Source of the DNA: Marisa cornuarietis
Taxonomy: Eukaryota; Mollusca; Gastropoda; Architaenioglossa; Ampullariidae
Assembly: GCA_004794655.1 (NCBI GenBank)
Contig: SMMW01000575.1
Location: forward strand, 8,442,501-8,506,500
Length of the DNA: 64,000 bases
Direction of reading: 5' to 3'
Position numbers and translations under genes: made by a program. The notes under the pieces were generated by a model. The model worked only from the letters and a program-made list of their open reading frames with translations. It had not been told where the DNA came from and did not search any database. This document shows, in pieces, positions 11,428-21,700 of this stretch. How positions within the stretch are numbered: position 1 is the first letter of the stretch; each line of letters begins with the position of its first letter.

Positions 11428-12062
11428 GGTCCTTTCGTCACTACCATTTCGTCCTACACCAAAAGTCAATTCGTCACACGTATGTCCACAGATTTCTACT
11501 AGTCTGTGCGTATGTCCATTTCGTCCCACGTATGGTCCATTTCGTCACAAGACAGAAAAGTCAAATCGTCACAAGCCCAATCAGCGAAGTCTCTGCATAC
11601 AATAATAACACAAAATACAAGTTCACAATACAATAATGACAAAATCTTTAATGTAAAAGATTGTTTAAAAGAGAAAAATCACGCATATTTGCCATTGTAA
11701 GATTCGTTCTTGGCGTGCGTACTGCCAAGCGACCATTTTGTTCAGTAGCATGGTGGCTACAGTTATTCGCATGGCTCTGTTTTAAAATAAGCAGCTGAGC
11801 ATGCTTATCTATATTGTTCGAACAACGTATGGCTCTTTTAATAATATTTGACGTTAATAGCTACTTGTTACATTGGTGCTCGATTCGCCTTTTTGGGCTT
11901 GTGACAATTTGACTTTTCTGTCTTGTGAAGAAATGGACCATACGTGTGACGAAATGGACATAGGCACAGACTTACACAGAATCGCAGAAGTCTGTAGACA
12001 TAGGTGCGACTTTTGGTGTGGGACGAAATGGTGGTAACGAAGTGGTCTGTGACGAATTGACC
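11428..12062. mobile_element. Fold-back MITE with long repetitive inverted termini
   Basis: The left arm (about 11428-11583) and right arm (about 11893-12062) are inverted copies with small insertions. Each arm is built from repeated words of the kind ATTTCGTCACAC, CGTATGGTCCATTTCGTC and CACAAGACAGAAAAGTC. The core of about 300 bases has no coding potential. Long, internally repetitive arms are known from fold-back and some MuDR-like elements, but no transposase is present to assign a superfamily. It ends 298 bases upstream of the F-box gene start codon. Confidence 0.75.
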
Positions 12063-12360
12063 TATGACCCATAAGAGCCGATATTTGAAGTGTGTATGCT
12101 GACTATCGAGGTAGTAAGAAGGCTACTGGCACCGTAAGAGTAGGAGCGTATGTGTTTATGTGTGTGTTGGGGAGCGGGGAATTTGCTGAAAGCGTGGATG
12201 AGAATCGTCAACAGAGTGCGTGGAGACAATGGCATAAGGCTTTGTTGAGTGAAATGCGTGCAAACTAGCAAAAGGGCAAGATTTTAGATGACGACTGGGA
12301 GTTTTGTTTGTTTTCAGGATATTTATTTTGTGGTGAAACTGACTCTGCAAATGTGGGGTT

Positions 12361-15300
12361 ATGGATACCTTACCCGCAGAACTGCTGTGCAACATCCTGA
12401 GCAACCTCGACGGACGCAGTTTGTTGGCTGCAGCAAACGTGTGTTGTAAATGGCAGACCGTTATATGGACACTAAGTGCCAACATCAACATATGGTTTGG
12501 CTGCTGCCTGAGAGAAATCAACATCAACACACTTGTAGCCCTCACAGGACGGACAGAGTTGGCCATTTCCAATGGCATTTATAAAACTAAGCAGACGAAA
12601 GATGAATGGCAATATTGGAAAAATATATACCGTCAGTATTATCGTTGCACCCTTCTTGGCAACACCCAGAATGTGAAAATGTCAATAATTAAGTTACCAA
12701 GCTCATCTAATTGTGAGAGGGGTGTTGTGACAGCCCTGGGAGGAGGAGGTAATTATAAACAAATTCATTTGAGATGCCTGTTTCTGAGACAAAGTAATTA
12801 GCAGCATTTTCATTGGTTTGTAATTTTTATGGAACTTGCTGATGTTATAGAATAACTAAAATGAAATGTATTCCTCTTTGTTAGCCATAATGCGTTGCAT
12901 ATTTCAACAAGTCTAAAAATAATTAAATTGTTATTTTATAGCTTCTGATATAGGTGTCCTTGCAGCATAAAAAAAAGTAAATTAACCACTTGGCTGATGG
13001 AGAAACCACCATCTCTTATTGTGTGTACATGCATACCTTTAAAGTAATCATTATCATCAGCAGCAATAGCACCGTTTCCTTTCATTTACAGATTTTTAGA
13101 GATTCCACATACCCTTCTCACATCTGTGCGAATAAAAAAAAAATCTAGTCAAGTCATAAACATCTTGAATGGCTGGCTGTTGCAGATAAAAATACTTTTA
13201 TAATGTGTCATAAGAGTGGGTTGGTGTATGCAGTTAGGAATGCTTACCAGCAAGACCCTACTGATCTTGAATTTCGACTTCTTCCCATACACTCACATTC
13301 TGTATCAGATGTTGGACTTGTCAGGCCAGGTATAGTCATGACTTCTTTCTTATTTCTTAAAATTCAGCATGTTTTAAGTGATTTGTCTTCCAACAAGCAT
13401 AGCATTATTATTGGTCATTAGGGGATTTGCATTTATTTCCTCTTCAAGTAAAAATTGTAGGGTCAGGTTTAAGAAACTTTTAATTATCTACATATAAAAA
13501 TTCAGCTTTTTGCATATATGTTAAAAATGATAAGCATTCTGAATGGTTTTAATGGCATTGAAAATCATCAGTTAATACCAGTCTTTAGGATTAAAAAAGG
13601 TGAATAATGCACATAAGAACACTTTGGGATTTCCTGATGAGAAGACAGCATTTGTTGAATGTCAAATAGCAGTAATTCTGAGCAATAGTTGGTCAATTTT
13701 TGAAGTTTAACAAACAATCTTAGTAGATAACTCCTGTTTGCTTCTTAAGTGTTTATTTAGTTTTGGTTTATAACCAGTGATTATTATGGAAACAACTTTG
13801 TAATTCTTCCCTCCCAACTATTAATTACCCTCTTTAGACATGATATAATTTTTTGCCTTCCCAGGAGGTTCTGGAAATCATGGAACCTTAATTATTACAG
13901 TGGATTTGGCTGGTTATGTCAAACTGTGTACGTTTGATGGTGTTCCAAAGGCACAGCTTCGAGTGTCGTCTAAGTATATCAAAGGAGTCAGGTATTTGTG
14001 CTGGTGATCATTAAAATGTATCAAACGATGTTTTGAAAATAGAAAATTTTTATTCATTTGTGGAGTTATTTATTGGGAGATTTGTTGGAAACCAAAATTT
14101 CAAAAAGCAGTAGGAAAGCAGCTGCATTTTGTCTTTTATATGTTGTAGGAGAATTCACTCCCCGTATATGCTCACCCCCAAAAGTTAGCATACTTCTACT
14201 CAGTTGGTCGTTAGTGCCTGAGACCCACTTGGGCATGTCGGGAGTAAGTTGACAGTGGAGTGGAAGGTCAGCAATTTGGGACCTGTTTGGGCCTACCCAC
14301 CTAGCAGCCATCCAGCAGAAATGGGTACCCATTTTATTAGGTGAAGGTGGCTGGAGAAGGTTGGGTTCTTCCGAATGACATGCCCAAGATACTGAATACC
14401 ACTTATGTAAAAACCTTTTATCTATACCCAGAACACACATAAAGTCTGTTATCTCAAACTGAATTCAGACAGAACAGGACATTTCTTATCAGATCATGGT
14501 TATAATATAAATGAAGGGCACTGTATATCTTTCCAGCTTTTGTAGCAATATTTTTTAGGCGGTAGAAAGTTTAGATATAAATGTGTCAGTATCAAGAAAC
14601 GTAAAAAATATTTGTTGATATATGCAATTTTTTTTGGTTATCGTGAGGGGTTTTGTTTTTGTACTAATGAATATATCATGATAATATGAAAAAGTCAGAA
14701 TGTTATTGGTGTACACCATCTATGTTTGCTACAGTTTAACTATTTTTACAGTGCTTTTGGGAAGTACTTTGCTGTGGGCATGCATGCCTCCATGGTTTCT
14801 GGTGTGCAAGTGTACAAAGTGGAATGGCAGGGTGTTCACCTGAAGATAGACATCATCATGAGACTTTCAGGGCTACTGTATTCTGACGTCAATGCTGTGG
14901 CACTCGCTCATAACAAGGTAATATGCCATACATATCTAGGCAGCCACAAGGACTGATGCCCCTTCTCCCACTCCCATCTCTGGAGATAAGACAGAGGCCA
15001 GTTGCACAACACATTTCTAACTTTAAACACTTTTAGGCCTTAAATCTATTTATTTAATTAGTTTAAAGTGCACACCACAATTTTAGAATTTTTAAAGCTA
15101 AAACTGCTTTAAGTAAGATAAAGTTGTTTAAGTCTGACTTTCCGTCCTGTCCGTACAATTTTTTGTATGTTCTTGTGCAATGCATCTAAATGGCAGAGAA
15201 GAGATTTTGTTTCTTTAGAACAGTTTTAAGGTTTAGAAACATGTTGTGCAACCAGCGCCAGGCTTTTAAATATGTTTAAAATGCTTTTAAACTTTATAAC

Positions 15301-18300
15301 ATTTTAAAAAGTGCTTTATTAATGTGTTAAGACTAGTCAAAATGCATAATGACAAAGTTTGTCTATGAGAGGAATAACTGATGGTGAAATCTCAACTAAC
15401 TTGACTAACCTCAAACAGTTTTACACCTACATGTTCATGTAAATATGTATCACCCATTTATCTCTCACATATTTTTAGGCCTGGGTTTTGTTCACTACAA
15501 GATCTCAATTCTTCAGATCTAAACAAATAAACTCCTTTTTGACTCATTATACAAGCTTTCAAATACAAAATGCACATAAAGAGGTCTATTTAGTGATGTA
15601 GGAACGTTGCCTACACAGCCATACAGGGATCTAGAGCCTGGTGATTAATGTACTCACAGAGAGTGTGCTAACTTTCTGAGAGCAATGGTGTTTGAACCCA
15701 AAACCCCGTGCCCTGTGGAAGGTTCAGTACCTGTATAATTTAGTGCACTTTCTCCAGTTGACCTAGCTGCTGAGTTCCAGACTCTGTAGAGGGTTAGGGA
15801 AAGTAAGGCAGTGAAAGAGAAATGATGGGCACCACCTTCACAAAAGCTGGCCCTGAGATAAGGGAGAGTGGGGGTCTGACATCTCACTCCTCTCTGACCG
15901 TTGAGTCATGGAACTACTTTTACGTTTTGCCTACCCTAGACGCAGTCAATCCCTATGGTTCCCCAGGCGTATAGACCAGGGTGCATGACTGTTTACATGT
16001 TGTAGACAGTGGGAGGGGTGGGAGTTTGTGTTAATTAGGCTGATCCATGTCCAGCATATCATGAATTTGACCTCTTTCTGTGCACAGATGAAAATTTTGA
16101 TGGCTGTTATTTCATGAATGGAAGTGTGTTAGCTGCCCACATGGAGCAGTGCTGTCTAGTATAGAACCCAGTCCCAATCATTTAGAAATAAAAACGTGCA
16201 CGTAGGTGTGTCTTTAATAGCTTTCTAATCATATCCATTATTGTTAATATATGCTCAGCTGGCAGCAGGTGACCAACAAGGTGTTCTTTATCTGTGGAAC
16301 CTGCCAAGTCTGGCAGATATGCAGAATAGAACAGGCTCAGATCAAAATCCTGGTACTGTAAAAATGGAAGATCTATGTGTCAGAAATCCAGTTCAGTGCC
16401 TTCAAATGGAAGCTTCAGTTTCACAGATTGTCACTTGCCAAGACAGCTATATTCTACTTTTGAGTAGGTCTTTCAGTCCATTTGAACATTCACATCAAGT
16501 GCTTTTCTGTAGCAGATTATACAACAATCTACTTACTCTAGATCTTATTCAATGCAGATAGAAGCTCATCTTGTTAAATGCAAATGTTTATGCAAAGATG
16601 TAAGTAGGGTTCTGATCATATCAAGATTGTGGAATTTTAAAGTACTGTCTCAACAATGGTATAATGAGCCTAAATCAGCTTTTGTGGATTGATTCTTAAG
16701 CAAACTATAGTGTTACTTTAGAACTGTACAACAACATTCGCAACAAAAAGTTTTCAAGAGTATCTTTGATAGGATTTTATTCCTGTGAAATTGAGATACA
16801 TGCAGTCTAAGTGAACTGCCTTTTTGTGAATATTCTAGGTAATAGGACACTGATTGTTCTAAGATCAGATGGAAAACTACTACGTATTTCTATGGATGCT
16901 TTGGGAAATTCAGCTGGAGTCCAGGCTGAACCCATCTGCATTGCAACAAATGGCCCTGTCCTGGGAGTGGGTTGTCAGCATGGTAAGGTTTACAAGGGGA
17001 TGTAAAGTCTCCTTGATTGAAACAAAATATGCAGATATTTACAAAACATGGTTGCAAAATTTTAATATTTTCTTCAGGGGAAAAATTCTTAACTTCAGCA
17101 TAAAATAAAGGTATTTCTACCTCACATTCTGCCTCTGCTCAATAACCTTTGTCCAAATCACAATCATATGAAAATGCAAAATTATACTATTAATAGTATG
17201 ATCAGCCTAGATTTTTTTTTCACGTTTCATTCACTTCTTTCTTTGTTTCAAAACCTTGACTATTTGAAGATCTAACAAATTAGGAATTATGTCTTTGTTT
17301 AAAATAAAAAGTTATGCTGCAAGCAATGATTTGTTGATCAGGAGACTTTAAAATCTTAGATAAAGCAAATTGTGATCAAGGAGCTTTAGCAAAACTTGAC
17401 ATACCTATTCTACAGGCATTGTGCTGCTTTTCAACACCCATGAAGATAAGTGGTGGACAAATCTGAGAAGTAGTCTGATGTACACTCTTCGCACTCATGT
17501 AGACCATGTCATCAGTCTGGCTATCACATATAATGGGACAGGGACAATAGTAATTGCAGGTGGTAAGCATGCAGAGGTTTACTGTTGGTGAGGCATCTGT
17601 TTCTTGCTCGTCTTAAATGACCCTGATTACACCTCGATCTACATTCCCACTGCAGGATGTGATTTGGCCACAAAGTGTGTTGCAATGTCAGGGTAACGTA
17701 TGAGCAGTCTCATCACTGATTTCTTTGTGCAAGTGAGTGCGTGTGTGTGTGTACACATGAACGCATGCAAGCACATATGCTTTTTATGGCCAGTTCAACA
17801 GTTCTTGTTTAAAAATCTAATATTTAATATAACATAATAAAAGCATCGAGCAGTTTTGTGCTGGTTGTACCCACAAATTTTCTCCGATTGCTTCCTCTAG
17901 ATTGTCTTAAGTGTGTGTTTGTGCATGTATTTTATTCAAGAGGGCACATTTAATTTGACATTTTTAGAACAGTGAATAAGGGCATTGTTGTCAATGATTT
18001 TTGCAGAGAAGAACATTACATTTAAAGATTTTTGTTATAAAACAGTGCACGGAAAGTTTGTTTCTTGTCTAAGAGGGAGGCTTTTTGGTGTAATTTTATA
18101 TATCACAGCATATATAAAACCTCAGCAATGTGGGGGAAATAATCACAGATACTGATAAATTTTAAAGGAGAGACATAGTATCCTGCTACAGCACTATAGG
18201 CAGCCTGTTTGTAAGCACAATTACAGCATACACATAAAAGGCATTCTTCCTGAAACGAAATAAATTTGATAAAAATTGAATTTGTTTCTGAATAAACTGT

Positions 18301-18782
18301 TATAACTTTTATTTTCAAAATCATGAAAATAAGTTTAGCTGAAACATGGTTTCTATATGGAGAGTAAAAAAATTAAGCTTTCATGCTCAGTTTCCAGGCA
18401 TTTCTAATGTTTCTCTTATTGCACAAAATTAGGCATAGATAAAGCAATGTTCGTAGACGTGGCCGTAATCCCTTTTCATACAGGTTAAGTTCTTAATTCT
18501 TAAGATCTGCAGTTATACCTCAATACCAAGATGAATGCATGAATTTATGAATCTGCATATACATGCACACACACACACAACGCAGCAACTGTTGACATAG
18601 TGCTTCCTGTTCCACAAGCTCAGTCTGTACAAAGAGACCTCTGCATGACCTTTGCTGCAGGATCAAGAGATTTTGATAGGAATGTTAAAGATAAAAATCA
18701 AATCTCTGCTGGAGCAACTGTAAGCAAACCTGTTGTCTTGAGTATGTCTATGCCCCTGTGCAACACACACACTCTTGAGTAG
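12361..18782 (+). CDS. F-box plus WD40-like beta-propeller protein
   Basis: Probable substrate receptor of an SCF ubiquitin ligase. Exons: 12361-12748, 13186-13329, 13865-13991, 14752-14917, 16259-16463, 16839-16982, 17416-17562 and, tentatively, 18661-18782 (stop TAG), giving 480 residues with all phases joining. Residues 1-45 form an F-box (LPAELLCNILSNL, then ANVCCKWQTVIW). The remainder consists of repeated beta-strand-like units ending in hydrophobic-Gly patterns (GVLYLWNL, VKLCTFDG, HVISLAITYNGTG, VIAGG, RDFDRNVK), typical of diverged WD40 blades. I could not match it to a named vertebrate FBXW/FBXO family. The start is the first ATG and opens directly into the F-box. The last exon is the weakest part: it fits in phase and reads GGSRDFDRNVK, but lies antisense to a TBCK exon. 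Introns carry an inverted-repeat MITE (14998), a SINE (15625) and an unclassified segment (about 14140-14440). Confidence 0.75.
14998..15254. mobile_element. Inverted-repeat MITE in F-box gene intron
   Basis: CCAGTTGCACAACACATTTC (14998 onward) and the reverse complement of TTAGAAACATGTTGTGCAACC (ending near 15254) are 23-base inverted partners with two or three differences. The AT-rich interior has no coding frame. I could not fix a target-site duplication, so the superfamily is open. Confidence 0.6.
15625..15960 (+). mobile_element. tRNA-derived SINE (family S1), second copy
   Basis: A B-box-like GTTTGAACCC near 15690 is followed by GAGGGTTAGGGAAAGTAAGG, AATGATGGGCACCACCTTCA and AAAGCTGGCCCTGAGATAAG, the same order as at 3970-4215. 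The head is poorly preserved. It lies in the F-box gene intron between 14917 and 16259. Confidence 0.65.
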
Positions 18783-21700
18783 TTCAGTCTCACCAGCTCA
18801 TTTGCAAACTGAAATAAGAACACAGCTTGTTATTAGTTTTTGAGCAGTCAAATAAAATCTATTGTGTCACTTCATATGTCCTGATTAAAAAAAGTTTCTA
18901 GTCATCACTTCTAAGGTACAGACTTGTCAGGTACCAAGGTTAGCGCCCTTGGTTGTATGTGTGAGTGTGTGTGTTAATGTTTATAGCTGTGTGTGAATGC
19001 GAGCTAACAGTGAATGTGAAGTCTGTGCGGGTGAACTAGAGTTCGTTGTGCTGTTTGAATACCTGAACATTGGGCATTTCTGAATAGACGGGAATGTTAA
19101 GGGGAAGTAACTCCGCATTTGCACGCAGTGTAATCTACGTGATATGTTAATGCTGTACTCTTGTACGAAGTTTGTGTTAGCAGAGGCGGCACTAGGGGGT
19201 GGGGGGGGGCCAAGCAGGGCCGACTGTCTAAGGCCCCGCGCTAACAACTGCACTGTCGGTATGAGACCTGCTACGAAGGCTTTTATTTGCCCAAGGCCCC
19301 GCATCCCCCTACCGCCGGCTCTGGTGTTAGCCAGGGCAGCACTGTTGGACTTCATAAAACGTAAGTGTGGCCAGATTCCGTTTTTACATAGCATGATAGA
19401 CGGACCTAGTCCCGTCCATAAACCAGGAGGTTGAACTCTACTTCACAGTAAAACTTCTAGTTTGAAATTTTCATACAGATGTGATGCTTGAAGAACACTT
19501 GTTGATTCTGATAGCATAAAACTTAAACGTATCTAATAATTTCTAATTAAAAGCTTCAATTCTTTAATTCTGTTCCAACTTACATTTGAAGCATTGCGAC
19601 CACGGTTTCCAACAACAACTATGACTTGTGATCGACGATTATTGAGGGTGGTAACAGCAGGGCAGGGACACAACTCTCCTTCAGGTGAAAATGCAGTCAT
19701 GAAGGGAATGTTTATGCTGCCTGGTACCATACCCTTGCGAAATCTTATTGTTTGTTAAGGTGGTTCAGTTTAAAAGTAAGCACAGACTGTAAAAGACTAT
19801 GGCAGTAGTAGTATAATTAATACCACTTTATTCAACAAATTAGAAGCCGGTGTGCATTATTTATGAAATTTTAAAGGGTTAATTTTAATGTTTTGCAGTT
19901 TTACCAATCTTCTCAATTCACATTATCTTATTATTTCAAACCTGAAGACCTACGTGTGTACATATATTTCATATTTTTATACATGCACACGTTATGTGCT
20001 ATTAAAGATATTTAAAATGAACTGTAAATTTTTCTTTCATTTGAAACAGAGATGTTGTCTCAAAACAGGCCTGTTTATAAATTTACCGTGCATATTTGAC
20101 AGAGAGGAGTGACAAGAAGAAAATACATGTAATAACAAAAGTTGTTGTGGTAACAGTCACAGAATGAAAACTGTGGCACCAAAAGGGATACTCATCAGCA
20201 CTTCGGACATCCACAATGATTATCATGGGCTTACTGTTGGCTCGTTTCTTGGTGGGGCTGCGAGAAAGTGGGGCACCAAGAAATTCTCCAAGTTCTATCA
20301 TATCCTCGGCTGATATTCGTGGGCACTTTTCTGCCTTAAGCTCTTCAATTGCTATGGGTTCCATAGACTGAAATGTTTAAGCATACCATTTTCTTGCAAC
20401 AAACCAGGATTAACAAGGAATTTTTGTATAGCTTGCAACAGAATTAATTCACAAGAAGAGAACAGTGTGTGCTAGATTGTTCTACAGGTATCTTACCAAC
20501 CCTGCCTCTCACTACACTTTGTGGCAGAACAGATTTCTCCCAGAACTGTCACTAGTTATGAATCATCTTTTTTATGCCTATTGCCATTTATGTTGGATAA
20601 GTGCTGTCAAGAAAGCTAACTGTGACTGTAAATTCTTAATTTAGTTGTGCAAACTAACTGTAAACTATCATTCTTAATTCAGCTGTGCAAAATTCTTGCA
20701 GTTTTTCACTTCAGGCATCAAAGACTAACAGATGTGAGACATGGACATACCATCTTGTAGCACACCAAAATAAACTTTAGAAAACTCCCTTATAAGTGAT
20801 AGAAGGTATGAAAAACTTGAGCTCTGATTATGATTTCTTGTTTCTAGATATTTTACCAGATAAATAAATAAGCATTCGGAACTTCCTGGTTTGAGTTGTT
20901 ACCAGATCATTCTGAGGCTGCTCGTTGTAATCTCGACTGTAGTATGACACGTTGGGTCGCTCATCATTCTTCTGTTTTCTGGGTTTGCATGCATGTTGTC
21001 GGTATGTTGCGCTCTTTGGAGTGCTGCAGAAAATCTTGATGGAGTCTTGCACACATTTTTCGATGTCAATCTCTGTTGAATGTGCAGGCACACCCATGCA
21101 CACACATACATGCTACTCAGAGTATGTTGCTAAAGTGAATAAAGTCAAACATTTTAAGTAAAATGGTCACCCAAATGATTTAAATATGTCACAATATATG
21201 AGCTTAGAAGTGCATGTATGTAATTGCATGTGTGTGTGTGTGTGTCTATAGACTGTTTTATGTAAGCATAACATTTTAAACATGAACATATTTTTGGCAC
21301 AGTTAATCCCCAATAAAGTCATTAACATCCAATGGAGTAATACCAAAATCAGTTTCTCTTTTGGTCATCTACTTACATGATGACCTGTTTGAACACTTAC
21401 CTGGCATATCTGAGAAAAGCAAGATGCACTCATTGAAGCCAAAACTAAGGAGTCGGTCCCGCAGCTGATAGAGAATTGCCACACCAATACACAGAGGGAA
21501 TGACGAATTGCCAAGTAGCAATGTATCCCAGAGGTGAAGAATTTTGTGCATTGGGAACACATCTAGGAACATATCAATGATCTTTCATGGATGCTTTCCA
21601 TAAAAAATAAAAAAATAAAAACTAAAATGTTTCAGTAATACCATAGTGAAATTTGTTTTACGTGTTTATATCCTGCTTGTTTTGTCTTCTGAAAGTACAA

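Larger units (their letters stand above)
8094..12360. other. Spacer between PIBF1 and the F-box gene
   Basis: No gene seen. From left to right: PIBF1 3' flanking AT-rich sequence (to about 8930), the CR1-like LINE tail, SINE S2, mariner, about 650 bases without recognisable content (10600-11230), a hairpin and the fold-back MITE. The 298 bases before 12361 should contain the F-box gene promoter and 5' UTR, but I cannot point to a TATA box or other element with confidence. Confidence 0.6.

Noticed and set aside
14066..14440. Minus-strand open frame of 124 codons in F-box gene intron 3
   Set aside because: No recognisable domain and antisense to a supported gene. Probably part of an unclassified repeat.
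17656..17692. Possible small exon of the F-box gene between exons 7 and 8
   Set aside because: It has AG and GT borders, but including it puts the following exon out of frame and leads to a stop. Skipping it joins exon 7 to 18661 in phase.
18430..18520. Minus-strand stretch first considered as the TBCK C-terminus (reads KRDYGHV)
   Set aside because: It lacks the expected LHxGI and TGLL motifs. The true last exon with both motifs was found at 18808-18698.
18601..18660. Upstream extension of the F-box gene last exon
   Set aside because: In frame and open, but the acceptor GACATAG follows a CA-repeat without a pyrimidine tract. The acceptor at 18660 is better and gives a more propeller-like sequence.
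18981..19434. Open frames on both strands around 19200
   Set aside because: They arise from the GC-rich MITE at 19181-19323 (proline/glycine runs).
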